This document shows positions 35,453-44,187 of a stretch of 64,000 nt of DNA, piece after piece. Every line of letters starts with the position of its first letter. The stretch's first letter is position 1. Position numbers and translations under genes: made by a program. The notes below the pieces were generated by a model, which searched no databases, was not told the origin of the DNA, and worked only from the letters and a program-made list of their open reading frames with translations. The stretch is from Pseudomonas sp. B21-023 (lineage in GTDB: Bacteria > Pseudomonadota > Gammaproteobacteria > Pseudomonadales > Pseudomonadaceae). The DNA is taken from NCBI RefSeq assembly GCF_024749165.1, contig NZ_CP087190.1, positions 2,701,501-2,765,500 on the forward strand, in the 5' to 3' direction.

Positions 35453-37428
35453 ACCGCAAGCTGCGCCCTGCATACCTGGGCTTGCTGCTGGGCACCGCGC
35501 TGATCGGCCTCGGCGTGGCCTACGAAAAGCTCTGGTGCGACCCCCGCGAACTGCTGCAGGAGGCCGCCGATCCCCAGGCCCTGCACACGCTCAGCCGCGA
35601 TGGCGTCACCGTTGAGTTCGAGGCGCGCCCCCTCAGCGGCGGTGAACTGCGTGAGGGCGACTTTGCCAATATCCGCTTCAAGGTCAGCGACCAGACCAGC
35701 GGCCAGCCGCTGTCGGGCATGGCCCCCGGCGCCTGGCTCGACCCCGCGCAGTCGGCACCGGTCGGCGACCGCGACAGCAGTTGCAAGGCGCGCGTGGCGT
35801 TGTTTCTCAAAAGCAGCATCGGCGCTCGTCCTTTGCTCGATCTGAACAGCTACTTCCTGCTGGTGCTGAACAAGGACGCCAGCCTGACGGTGATCGACCC
35901 GACCGTGTCGGTGGGCGGGGTCACCAGCACGCTGGCGCGCATCGACCTTCCGGGGCGGCCCATGGACTGGGTGGCCACCGGCGATGACAAGCAGGTGTTC
36001 GTGTCCATGCCCGAACGCAACCAGGTGGCGTTGATCGACACCGAGACCTTCACCCGCGTTGCCACCCTGGAGGCCGGCGAGCAGCCGCTGCGGGTGGCGC
36101 TGCAACCCGACCAGCGCCTGCTGTGGGTGGGCAACAACAGCCATGACCCGGCCAAGGGCGGGGTGACGGTGATCGACGTGCCCAGCCGGGCCAAGCTCAA
36201 GTCGTTCGTCACCGGCTCCGGCCACCACGAGATTGCCTTCAGCGCCGATTCGCGCTTTGCCTTCGTCAGCAACCGCGACGGCGGCACCCTGAGCGTCATC
36301 GACACCGCCCAGATGCGCCTGGTGAAGACCCTCGAAGTCGGCCCGCATCCGTTGTCGGTGGCTTACTCGCCCTTGTCGCAGGCAGTGTACGTGGTCGATG
36401 GCCAGGAGGGCACGGTGCGGGTGATCGACGCCCGCAGCCACACCCTGCGCCACACGGTCAAGGCCGAGCAGGGCCTGGGGCCGATGCGCTTCAGCCAGGA
36501 TGGTCGTTATGGCGTGGTGCTCAACACCCTGGGGAACCAGGCGCTGGTGATCGATGCCAGTACCGACCAGTTGCTCCATCGGATACCGGTGGCCGCCGAG
36601 CCGTACCAACTGACCTTCACCAAGGCCTACGCCTATGTGCGTGGGCTGGCTTCTTCGAAGGTGAGCATGATCAACCTGGCAAGCCTCGGGCAGGGGCGCG
36701 AACCGATCGTCCAGGGCTTCGAGGCCGGCCCGGCGGCGCCGCGCCAGGCCGGCGACCTGCCGTTGGCCCAGGGGGTGAGCATTTCCCGCGACGACAACTC
36801 GGTGTTCGTGGTCAACCCCGTGGACAACACCACCTACTTCTACGCCGAGGGCATGAACGCGCCGATGTCGGGCTACAACAACCGCGGCCACCAGGCCCGC
36901 GCCGCGCGGGTCATCGACCGCAGCCTGCGCGAGCTGGCGCCCGGGGTGTACGGCTCGACGGTGAAGCTGCCGGCCGCCGGCACCTTCGACGTCGCGTTCC
37001 TGCTCAATCAGCCGCAGATCATCCACTGCTTCAGCACCGAAGTCGCGGCGTTGCCGCAGTCGGGCGTGCCCAAGCGTGCCCGCGCCGAGTTCATCGGCAC
37101 CGACCAGCCGCTGCTGCAGCACACCCCCTACCTGGCCCGGGTGCGCATCCTCGGCGAGGACGGAAAACCACGCCCTGGGCTTGGCGACCTGAGCTTGCGC
37201 TACTTCCTGGCGCCTTCGTCGCTGCCACGCAACGTGGCGCTGGTCGAAGTGGGCGAGGGGCTCTACCAGGCGCCGCTGGAGCTGGCCGAGGCCGGCGCCT
37301 GGTACCTGCACGTACAGTCGCCGAGCCTCGGGCGTGCCTTCACCGAAGAAAACTACACCAGCCTGCGCGTCCTGCCGGCCGCCGAGGCGCCCACCGCTTC
37401 CCAAGGGGAACCCAGGAGTGTGCGATGA
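35449..37428 (+). CDS. Membrane-anchored beta-propeller protein (YVTN/cytochrome-D1-like)
   Basis: 659 residues from ATG 35449 (ATG 35437 is an alternative). An N-terminal signal anchor (YLGLLLGTALIGLGVAY) is followed by an immunoglobulin-like part and, from about residue 140 to 480, repeats with the YVTN/NHL pattern (VIDTAQMRLVKTLEVGPHPL, VIDARSHTLRHTVKAEQGLG and similar). A beta-sandwich domain ends the protein. There is no heme-binding CxxCH. It is periplasmic. Related D1-like propellers accompany heme or copper enzymes. First gene of a five-gene redox operon; function unknown. Confidence 0.7.
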   Translation: MNRKLRPAYLGLLLGTALIGLGVAYEKLWCDPRELLQEAADPQALHTLSRDGVTVEFEARPLSGGELREGDFANIRFKVSDQTSGQPLSGMAPGAWLDPAQSAPVGDRDSSCKARVALFLKSSIGARPLLDLNSYFLLVLNKDASLTVIDPTVSVGGVTSTLARIDLPGRPMDWVATGDDKQVFVSMPERNQVALIDTETFTRVATLEAGEQPLRVALQPDQRLLWVGNNSHDPAKGGVTVIDVPSRAKLKSFVTGSGHHEIAFSADSRFAFVSNRDGGTLSVIDTAQMRLVKTLEVGPHPLSVAYSPLSQAVYVVDGQEGTVRVIDARSHTLRHTVKAEQGLGPMRFSQDGRYGVVLNTLGNQALVIDASTDQLLHRIPVAAEPYQLTFTKAYAYVRGLASSKVSMINLASLGQGREPIVQGFEAGPAAPRQAGDLPLAQGVSISRDDNSVFVVNPVDNTTYFYAEGMNAPMSGYNNRGHQARAARVIDRSLRELAPGVYGSTVKLPAAGTFDVAFLLNQPQIIHCFSTEVAALPQSGVPKRARAEFIGTDQPLLQHTPYLARVRILGEDGKPRPGLGDLSLRYFLAPSSLPRNVALVEVGEGLYQAPLELAEAGAWYLHVQSPSLGRAFTEENYTSLRVLPAAEAPTASQGEPRSVR

Positions 37429-38078
37429 ACCGTCTGCAGGGTGGAAAACTGCTGGGCCTGAGCCTGCTGTTGGCGAGCAACCTGGCGCTGGCCCACGCCG
37501 GCCACGATCACGGCGGCACGCCCGCGCAACCACCGGCCGCTCACCAGGAGAAAGCCAGCGTGCGCTTCGCCGATGTGGCGCTGCTCGACCAGGACGGCAT
37601 GCCGGTGCGCCTGGAGAAGGACCTGGTGGGCGATCACCTGGTGGTCATGGGGTTCATCTACACCAGCTGCACCACGGTGTGCCCGGTGGTGTCGTCGATC
37701 ATGAGCAAGGTCCAGCAGCAGTTGGGTGGGCGGGTGGGGGAGGAGATCCGTCTGGTGTCGATCAGCGTCGATCCACAGCGTGACGATTCCAGGCGCCTGG
37801 CCGGTTACGCCCGGGCATTCCAGCACGGGCCGGGGTGGAGCTGGCTGACCGGTTCACCCTATGCCATCAGCGAAACGCTCAAGGGGCTGGGCAGCTTCAG
37901 CGCCAACCTCAGCGAGCACCCGCCGTTGATCCTGGTGGGTGATGGGCGCAGCGGGCACTGGACCCGCTACTACGGCTTCAGCGACCCCAACGTGCTGATC
38001 GGCGAGGTCAACCGCCTGAGCGCGCGTCGCGTGCACGCCAAGAGCACCGCCATCGCCGGCCAGGAGGTACAGCCATGA
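37425..38078 (+). CDS. SCO1/SenC-family copper chaperone 1
   Basis: 217 residues. Signal peptide to about residue 25, then a His-rich mature start (HAGHDHGG). SCTTVCP gives the C-x-x-x-C copper-binding pair at residues 82 and 86, and SEHPPLIL supplies a plausible His ligand. Thioredoxin-like fold. SCO proteins load copper into CuA centres of oxidases or other periplasmic copper enzymes. The ATG overlaps the propeller stop (ATGA). The second SCO follows with the same overlap. Confidence 0.88.
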   Translation: MNRLQGGKLLGLSLLLASNLALAHAGHDHGGTPAQPPAAHQEKASVRFADVALLDQDGMPVRLEKDLVGDHLVVMGFIYTSCTTVCPVVSSIMSKVQQQLGGRVGEEIRLVSISVDPQRDDSRRLAGYARAFQHGPGWSWLTGSPYAISETLKGLGSFSANLSEHPPLILVGDGRSGHWTRYYGFSDPNVLIGEVNRLSARRVHAKSTAIAGQEVQP

Positions 38079-38731
38079 GCGCCCACACCTCCCGCCATGC
38101 CAGCATGCGCAGCCTTGACTGGCTGGTGCTCGGCGCCTGCCTGTGGATCCTCGCCTCGGTGGCGTTCGCCCACGAGGGCCACGCGCCGACGCCACAACCG
38201 GCGCCGCAGACCATGACCAGCGGCGGTGGCACCCGCGATGCGCAGGCCTGGTTCACCGACACCGTGCTCAAGGACCAGGACGGCCGAGAGCTGCGTTTCT
38301 ACAGCGATGTGCTCAAGGACAAGGTGGTGATGCTCAACGTGATCTTCACCCACTGCAACGATGCCTGCCCACTGATCACCCGCAAATTGCGCGAGGTGCG
38401 CGTGGCCATGGGCCCGGCACTGGCGGCGCAGGTGACGTTCGTGTCGCTGAGCAGCGATCCTCTGAACGACACGCCAGAGGTACTCAAGGCGTTTGCGCAG
38501 AAGCAGGGGGTGGATGGTCCGAACTGGCTGTTCCTGACCGGCGACAAGGCCAGCGTCGACCTGGTGCTGGGGCGGTTGGGCCAGTTCCTGCCCAGTCCCG
38601 AGCAGCACTCGACGCAGTTGATTGCCGGTGACGTGGCGGGCAAGCGCTGGAGCAAGATCCGCCCCGACGCGCCACCCGCGGCGATCGCCCAGCGCATGCA
38701 ACTGCTGGCACAGCCGTTGGCGGGGCGCTGA
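38075..38731 (+). CDS. SCO1/SenC-family copper chaperone 2
   Basis: 218 residues. N-terminal signal/anchor (LDWLVLGACLWILASVAFA) and HEGHAPTP after it. FTHCNDACP provides the Cys pair at 94 and 98; PEQHSTQLI carries the likely His ligand. It is clearly diverged from the first SCO, so the pair is not a recent duplication and the two may act at different steps (copper delivery versus thiol reduction). No copper enzyme is encoded in the operon. Confidence 0.87.
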   Translation: MSAHTSRHASMRSLDWLVLGACLWILASVAFAHEGHAPTPQPAPQTMTSGGGTRDAQAWFTDTVLKDQDGRELRFYSDVLKDKVVMLNVIFTHCNDACPLITRKLREVRVAMGPALAAQVTFVSLSSDPLNDTPEVLKAFAQKQGVDGPNWLFLTGDKASVDLVLGRLGQFLPSPEQHSTQLIAGDVAGKRWSKIRPDAPPAAIAQRMQLLAQPLAGR

Positions 38732-38735
38732 CATC

Positions 38736-40247
38736 ATGGCCGCCGCTGCCAAGTGGGTCCTGCTCATGTTGTGGTGGTGCCTGTGCGGGGCAGTGCAACT
38801 GAGCGAGCAGGAACTCGCCGGCAAACGCCTCTACCGCGAAGGCGTCTCCAGCAGCGACGCCCAGTTGCTGGCCCGGGTCGGCCCCGGGGACATGCGCGTG
38901 CCGGCCAGCGTGCTGCCCTGTGCTGGTTGCCATGGCAACGACGGGCGCGGCCGCAGCGAAGGCGGAGTGCGCCCGCCGAGCCTGGACTGGCAACGCCTGG
39001 CCCTTGGCTCCGGCAATCGCGAGGCCAACAACCGGCGCTACCCGGCCTACACCGATGCCAGCCTGGCGCGGGTCATCCGCAGCGGCACCGACCCCGCCGG
39101 CAATCGCCTTGACCCGGCGATGCCACGCTTCGACCTGAGCCTGGCCGACCAACGCAATCTCACCGCCTACCTCAAGCGCCTGGGTGAAGACCGAGACCCC
39201 GGCGTGGAGGAGGGCACCTTGCGCCTGGGCACCTTGCTGCCCGAGCAGGGCCCGCTGTCCGAGGCCGGGCGGACAGTGCGGGCAGTGCTGGAGGATGGTG
39301 TCGCGCAGTTGAACCAACAGGGAGGCATCCATGGGCGACGCCTGCAACTGGTCGCGCTGGACCCCGGGCAGGACCCGGCCAGCACCGCACAGGCACTGGA
39401 CACGCTGACACAACGAGAACGGGTGTTCGCCCTGGTCGCGCCCCTCGCACCACTGCTCGACAGCCGCCAGCTGGAGCAGGCCGGCCTGCCCCTGATCGGT
39501 GCCACGCCGCGTAGCGGTGGCAGCGCGCAGGTGTTCGATCCCTTGCCGGGCGTGCCCGGGCAATTGCTCAGCGTGGCGCTGCATGCCCGTGATGCCCTTG
39601 GCCTGGCGCCCGCTGCCTTGCGGGTGGTGTATGCCGGCGCAGAGCAGGCCGATGCGGCGCAGGTGCTGCAGCAGCGTTTGCTTCAACTGGGGTTCGCTAC
39701 CGCGCCGCCCCTGGCGTTCATGGGCCAGGCCCCGGACGGCGAGGGTATCCTCTTCCTCGGCCACGCCCAGGCGTTCACCGCGCTGGCGTCGAGCCTGCAA
39801 GCAAGCGGGCGCAACCCTTACCTGTTCGCCGCGTCGGGCCAGGTGGCTGGTGCCGTGCCGGGGTTGGCGCCGTCCTGGTCGCAGCGGGTGCTGCTGGCCT
39901 ATCCCTTCGTACCCGGCGACTGGACCGCGCAAGGCCGGGCGACCCTTGCCGGGGTGCAGTTGCGCCAGGGGCTGGAGCCGCGCCAGGCATCGTTGCAGGT
40001 CACTACCCTGTGCGCCTGGCAGTTGTTGGTCGAAGCCTTGAAGCAGATAGGGCGCGACGCCAGCCGTGAGCAGTTGCTGGTCGCCCTGGAGCAGTTGCAT
40101 GACATCGATACCGGGCTCACGCCGTTGCTCGGTTTCGGCCCTGGACGCCGCCACGGCATGACAGGTGCGCATGTGGTGGAGGTAAGCCTGCCGGGGCCTG
40201 GTTTCATTGAAGTGGCGCCGTACCGAGCGGTGCCGGATAGCCCTTGA
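38736..40247 (+). CDS. Cytochrome c fused to a periplasmic-binding (Peripl_BP_6-like) domain
   Basis: 503 residues. N-terminal signal segment (KWVLLMLWWCLCGAV), then a class I cytochrome c domain with CAGCH at 62-66 and a probable distal Met in DPAMPRFDL near 127. From about residue 155 (LRLGTLLPEQGPLSEAGRTV) a Leu/Ile/Val-binding-protein-like domain runs to the end: DGVAQLNQQGGIHGRRLQLV, DSRQLEQAGLPLIGATPRSG, TTLCAWQLLVEALKQIG. No ABC permease or ATPase is nearby. The combination suggests a ligand-gated electron carrier. Starts 5 bases after the SCO2 stop. Confidence 0.75.
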   Translation: MAAAAKWVLLMLWWCLCGAVQLSEQELAGKRLYREGVSSSDAQLLARVGPGDMRVPASVLPCAGCHGNDGRGRSEGGVRPPSLDWQRLALGSGNREANNRRYPAYTDASLARVIRSGTDPAGNRLDPAMPRFDLSLADQRNLTAYLKRLGEDRDPGVEEGTLRLGTLLPEQGPLSEAGRTVRAVLEDGVAQLNQQGGIHGRRLQLVALDPGQDPASTAQALDTLTQRERVFALVAPLAPLLDSRQLEQAGLPLIGATPRSGGSAQVFDPLPGVPGQLLSVALHARDALGLAPAALRVVYAGAEQADAAQVLQQRLLQLGFATAPPLAFMGQAPDGEGILFLGHAQAFTALASSLQASGRNPYLFAASGQVAGAVPGLAPSWSQRVLLAYPFVPGDWTAQGRATLAGVQLRQGLEPRQASLQVTTLCAWQLLVEALKQIGRDASREQLLVALEQLHDIDTGLTPLLGFGPGRRHGMTGAHVVEVSLPGPGFIEVAPYRAVPDSP

Positions 40248-40266
40248 GACTCAGGAGAAGATCACC

Positions 40267-40908
40267 ATGCGCACCCTGATTGCCTGCCTGTTGTCGCTGC
40301 TCGCCCTGGCCAGCCACGCCGACACCCCGGCGGCGCGGGTCAATGGCGTGGAGATCGGGGTGCTACGCCTCGAACGCTACTTCAGCGAATACCTCCAGGC
40401 CCAGGGGCGGGCGGTGGCGAGCATCCGCAACCCCAATCTTTACCAGCGCTTGCGCGCGCAGGCCCTGGATGAACTGATCGACAAGGAACTGCTTTGGCAG
40501 GAGGCCCAGCGCCAGGGCATCGACATCAATGATGCGCAGGTGACGGCGCGGGTCAGCGAGGTTGAGGCGGCCTTCGGCAGCCCCGCGGTGTTCGAGCAGC
40601 GCCTGGCGCAAGCCGGCTTCGATCGGGCAGGCTTCGCTGACTACACTCGACATGAGATGGCCGCCCAGCAGGTCTTTGCCCGGCTGAGTGCGGTCGAAGA
40701 ACCCAGCAGCGCCGAAGTTGCGGCCTTCCATCAGGCCAACTGGCAAAGACTGCAAGGAATGCAGAACCAAAGTGATAATACTTCTGTCCTACCAGAACAC
40801 GGCCTGCGCCTGGCCAGGGACGCGCTCGTCGCGCAACTCCAGGCCCAGGCCCGGCAAGCCGTACGCCAACGTTTGCGTGATTCCGCTACAGTGGAGCGCG
40901 TCGACTGA
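40267..40908 (+). CDS. Periplasmic SurA-like N-domain chaperone (PpiC/SurA family)
   Basis: 213 residues from ATG 40267 (AGGAGA upstream). Signal peptide MRTLIACLLSLLALASHA, then the SurA N-terminal pattern: ARVNGVEIGVLRLERYFSEY, LRAQALDELIDKELLWQEAQ. The canonical parvulin catalytic domain is not visible; the C-terminus is short and helical. It is probably a dedicated folding factor for the cytochrome or SCO proteins of the operon. Last gene before a 241-base gap. Confidence 0.75.
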   Translation: MRTLIACLLSLLALASHADTPAARVNGVEIGVLRLERYFSEYLQAQGRAVASIRNPNLYQRLRAQALDELIDKELLWQEAQRQGIDINDAQVTARVSEVEAAFGSPAVFEQRLAQAGFDRAGFADYTRHEMAAQQVFARLSAVEEPSSAEVAAFHQANWQRLQGMQNQSDNTSVLPEHGLRLARDALVAQLQAQARQAVRQRLRDSATVERVD

Positions 40909-40922
40909 GGGGCGTGCAGGGC

Positions 40923-40985
40923 TTTCCCCATAGTTGGGGAAAACCTTCAGGGCAATGTGCCATCATCTTCCCCGGTTATGGGGAA
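40923..40985. promoter_or_regulatory. Twin TTCCCC/GGGGAA palindromes before the secretion operon
   Basis: TTTCCCCA-TAGT-TGGGGAAA (40923-40942) and TTCCCC-GGTTAT-GGGGAA (40968-40985) have centres 44 bases apart, close to four helical turns, which would put them on the same face of DNA. They lie between the redox operon and the response regulator. The first could serve as a terminator (A-run follows); the repeated half-site favours a protein-binding role. Confidence 0.45.
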
Positions 40986-41149
40986 CGGCCAGCCGCCAAG
41001 GTCTGGGGTGACCGACGAGCTTCAACGATATCAGCGACTTGAAAGCGGTAAGCAGTGAATTTTCATGCCTGGCACGAAGCATGCTCAAGCCTCTACAAGG
41101 CCGCACTTCGCAGACCGGGAGACCGGGCAGTTCATGGGAGTGGACCTTG

Positions 41150-41680
41150 GTGAACAGAGTATTGGTAGTCGATGACGAACAGACCCTTGCGCAGAACCTG
41201 CAAGCCTATCTGCAGGCGCAAGGCCTGGAGGTCCATCTCGCCCACGACGGTACCACGGGTATCGAAGAGGCCGAGAGACAGGTACCGGACGTGATCGTGC
41301 TGGATTACCGCTTGCCCGACATGGAGGGGTTTCAGGTCCTGGAGACCGTGCGCAGGAACAGGCAATGCCATTTCGTGCTGATCACCGCCCACCCGACCGC
41401 CGAGGTCCGTGAGCGGGCCGCCGAACTGGGCGTGACCCATGTCCTGTTCAAGCCGTTCCCGCTGATGGAACTGGCCCGCGCCGTCTTCGACCTGATGGGC
41501 ATCGAGCGCCAGCGCAGGAGCACCGACCAGCCGGCCGAAGGGTACGTCGAACGACGCCAGAACAGGAACGAGTCGTTCCCCTTGCAGTTGTACGATGGCA
41601 GCTGGGTCCTGGCCGACCGCCGACGCAATGGCGACAAGCCTGCCAAACCTGACGACGAACAACTGCTCACCGGGGAATAG
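41150..41680 (+). CDS. Response regulator, receiver domain with short C-terminal tail
   Basis: 176 residues from GTG 41150 (GGAG 9 bases upstream). The receiver domain is complete: acid pair D8-D9, phospho-acceptor D52 in VLDYRLPDMEG, T79 and K101 in LFKPF. After residue 120 comes a charged tail (RRSTDQPAEGYVERRQNR...) with no DNA-binding or enzymatic domain. It is followed 54 bases later by the secretion ATPase gene, so it may signal to that machine by protein contact. No histidine kinase is present in the window beside it. Confidence 0.85.
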   Translation: MNRVLVVDDEQTLAQNLQAYLQAQGLEVHLAHDGTTGIEEAERQVPDVIVLDYRLPDMEGFQVLETVRRNRQCHFVLITAHPTAEVRERAAELGVTHVLFKPFPLMELARAVFDLMGIERQRRSTDQPAEGYVERRQNRNESFPLQLYDGSWVLADRRRNGDKPAKPDDEQLLTGE

Positions 41681-41734
41681 CGGCGCCCAAGGCCCCCAGG
41701 CCCGCGGCGCCGCCCCTGAGCGGAGTCGCAGGCC

Positions 41735-43423
41735 ATGTCCCAGGCATTCGATAAAGACCCACTGGACCCATCGCGGGGCTACCCCCGCGAACTCCTGGCC
41801 CAGGCCCGCCAGCAAGCCGGCCAAGAGCGTCTTCTGGCCTGCCTGGAACACCTGTCCAGCGACACCCCGGCCACCTTCACCCAGCGCCTGGCCATCACCC
41901 TGCATTACCCGGTGCTCGCCACCCAGGCCCTGTTCGCCTGCGCTCCGGCCTTCGACCGGGTCAGCCTGGCGCAGTGCCTGAAACACGAATTTGCCCTGGT
42001 CGAACACGACGGCGAGCGGGTCGGTGTGTTCGCCGACCCCTTCGACAGCGCCCGCCTGGCCTGGATCGACGACCGCCTGCAGGGCGCGCCGCTGTACCTG
42101 GCCCACGCCGCCGACCTGGCCGCGTTCCTGGCCCGCCACGAGGAAAGCTTCCACGCCGTCGAGGCCCTCGGCCACGAGGCTGAACCCGGCAGCGAGGCCG
42201 ACCCGCTGCAGCGCCTGTCGCTGACCAGCATCAGCGAAGACCAGAGCCGCGTGGTCAAGCTGGTCAACTCCACCCTGTACGACGCGCTCAAGCTGCACGC
42301 CAGCGACATCCACCTAGGGATGACCGGCCAGGGCCTGACCATCAAGTACCGCATCGACGGCGTGCTCAACGGTGCCGGCAAGGCCAGCGGCAGCGCCTTC
42401 GCCGAGCAGGTGATCTCGCGGATCAAGGTAATGGCCGAGCTGGACATCGGCGAGAAGCGCGTGCCCCAGGACGGTCGCTTCAAGGTGGCCATCGGCGAGC
42501 GGCAGATCGATTTCCGCGTCTCGATCATGCCCAGCATCTTCGGCGAGGACGCGGTGCTGCGGGTGCTGGACAAGCAGGACCTGTCCGACCAGGTCAGCGG
42601 CGTGCAGCTGCAGGCCCTTGGCTTCGAGGCGCACACCCTGCAGGCCCTGCGCCGGCTGGCCGCCGAGCCCTACGGCATGATCTTGGTCACCGGCCCCACC
42701 GGCAGCGGCAAGACCACCACCCTCTACGCCATGCTCAGCGAGATCAACCACGGCATGGACAAGATCATCACCATCGAGGATCCGGTCGAGTACCAGCTGC
42801 CCGGCGTGCTGCAGATCCCGGTCAACGAGAAGAAGGGCCTGACCTTCGCCCGCGGCCTGCGCTCGATCCTGCGCCACGACCCGGACAAGATCCTCGTCGG
42901 AGAGATCCGTGACCCGGACACCGCGCAGATTGCCGTGCAGTCGGCGCTCACCGGGCACCTGGTGTTCACCACCATCCACGCCAACAACGTGTTCGACGTG
43001 ATCGGCCGCTTCAGCCAGATGCAGGTCGACCCCTACAGCTTCGTCTCGGCGCTCAATGCCGTGCTGGCCCAGCGCCTGGTGCGCCTGGCCTGCCCGCACT
43101 GCGCGCAGGCCTGCGACCCGGATGACGACTTGCTGGCCGCCTCGGGCCTGACCCGTGATGCGGTGGCCGGCTGGCGCTTCGTGCGCGCCCAGGGCTGCGG
43201 CCAGTGCCGTGGCAGCGGCTACCGCGGGCGCAGCGCGATTGCCGAACTGTTGCACCTGGACGACGACCTGCGGCAGATGATCGTCGAACGTCGCCCGCTC
43301 TCGCAGATCAAGCAGCTGGCCTGCCAACGCGGCCTGCGCCTGTTGCGCGCTTCGGCCGTGGACCTGGTCCGCGATGGCCGTACCACACTCGAGGAGATCA
43401 ACCGTGTCACATTTATCGCCTGA
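41735..43423 (+). CDS. gspE: Type II secretion/type IV pilus-like assembly ATPase (GspE/PilB)
   Basis: 562 residues. N-terminal GspE_N domain (about 1-170), then the ATPase: GPTGSGKTTTLYAML (Walker A), IITIEDPVEYQLPGV (Asp box), ILVGEIRDPDTAQIA (Walker B) and TGHLVFTTIHANN (His box). A tetracysteine zinc motif is present as CPHC...CGQC between about residues 455 and 490. All catalytic elements are intact. First structural gene of the hybrid operon. Confidence 0.9.
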   Translation: MSQAFDKDPLDPSRGYPRELLAQARQQAGQERLLACLEHLSSDTPATFTQRLAITLHYPVLATQALFACAPAFDRVSLAQCLKHEFALVEHDGERVGVFADPFDSARLAWIDDRLQGAPLYLAHAADLAAFLARHEESFHAVEALGHEAEPGSEADPLQRLSLTSISEDQSRVVKLVNSTLYDALKLHASDIHLGMTGQGLTIKYRIDGVLNGAGKASGSAFAEQVISRIKVMAELDIGEKRVPQDGRFKVAIGERQIDFRVSIMPSIFGEDAVLRVLDKQDLSDQVSGVQLQALGFEAHTLQALRRLAAEPYGMILVTGPTGSGKTTTLYAMLSEINHGMDKIITIEDPVEYQLPGVLQIPVNEKKGLTFARGLRSILRHDPDKILVGEIRDPDTAQIAVQSALTGHLVFTTIHANNVFDVIGRFSQMQVDPYSFVSALNAVLAQRLVRLACPHCAQACDPDDDLLAASGLTRDAVAGWRFVRAQGCGQCRGSGYRGRSAIAELLHLDDDLRQMIVERRPLSQIKQLACQRGLRLLRASAVDLVRDGRTTLEEINRVTFIA

Positions 43424-44186
43424 TCGGTATTGCGCGGTGCTGGGCGCCGAGGGTGTCGGCCTGGGCCATTGGCACGGCCGGCAGCATCAATGGCTGGGCA
43501 GCCGCGCGTTCGCCTGCGACGCCGCCCAGCCGGCCTGGGCCTCGGCACTCCAGGCCCTGGCCGGGCTGCTGGGTGAGCATCCGGCACGCGGCGCGCAGTT
43601 GCGCGTGCTGCTCTCGGCCCGCTACAGCCGCTTCTGCCTGGTGCCCTGGAGCGATGCCATCGGTACCCCGCGCGAACTCGAGGCCTACGCGCGGGCCTGT
43701 TTCGAGAACCTCTACGGGCAGCCTCTGGATGACTGGCGCATCGTTCTATCGCCGGAGCCGGCCGGCGCCGCGCGCATCGCCACGGCGCTGCCCGAGGCGC
43801 TGCTCCAGGGCCTGCAGGCACTGGGGCGGGAAAGCCGCCTGAGCCTGCGCTCGGTGCAGCCGTACCTGATGGCCGCCTACAACCGCTGCTCGGCGCAACT
43901 GGCCCAAGGCGACTTCCTGTTCGTGCTGGCCGAGCCGCGCCGCAGCGTGCTGCTGCTGGCTTCAGGCGGTGCCTGGCAGCAGGTGCTGGCCCAGGGCTGC
44001 GCCGACAACGACCAGGCCCTGCAGGCGCTGATCGAGCGTACCTGCGAACTGTATGGCGAGCAGTTGCCTCGGGTGTACCTGCACGCACCGGGGCGCACGG
44101 CAGCCTCGCAACTGGCCGCGGTGCAGCTGTGCGCCGCCAGCGCCGAAGCCGATCCGTTGTGCGCCATGTGGCGGGCGGTGGCCTGA
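43404..44186 (+). CDS. PilM/GspL-like cytoplasmic assembly protein
   Basis: 260 residues from GTG 43404, within the end of gspE and 7-8 bases after GAGGAG. The sequence is weakly conserved. AVLGAEGVGLGHWHGRQHQW and the overall length fit an actin-like PilM/GspL cytoplasmic domain that recruits the ATPase to the inner membrane. No membrane helix is present. Assignment rests on length, position before PilN- and PilO-like genes, and coupling to gspE. Confidence 0.6.
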   Translation: MSHLSPDRYCAVLGAEGVGLGHWHGRQHQWLGSRAFACDAAQPAWASALQALAGLLGEHPARGAQLRVLLSARYSRFCLVPWSDAIGTPRELEAYARACFENLYGQPLDDWRIVLSPEPAGAARIATALPEALLQGLQALGRESRLSLRSVQPYLMAAYNRCSAQLAQGDFLFVLAEPRRSVLLLASGGAWQQVLAQGCADNDQALQALIERTCELYGEQLPRVYLHAPGRTAASQLAAVQLCAASAEADPLCAMWRAVA

Positions 44187-44187
44187 C

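Noticed and set aside
35335..37533. Long minus-strand ORF of 732 codons opposite the propeller gene
   Set aside because: Its composition (His, Gln, Val, Gly, Ala repeats with no domain) is that of an antisense shadow; the plus-strand gene has a signal anchor, repeats and operon coupling.
37425..38731. Recent tandem duplication of SCO genes
   Set aside because: The two proteins differ widely outside the Cys motif and have different N-terminal anchors, so they are old paralogues.
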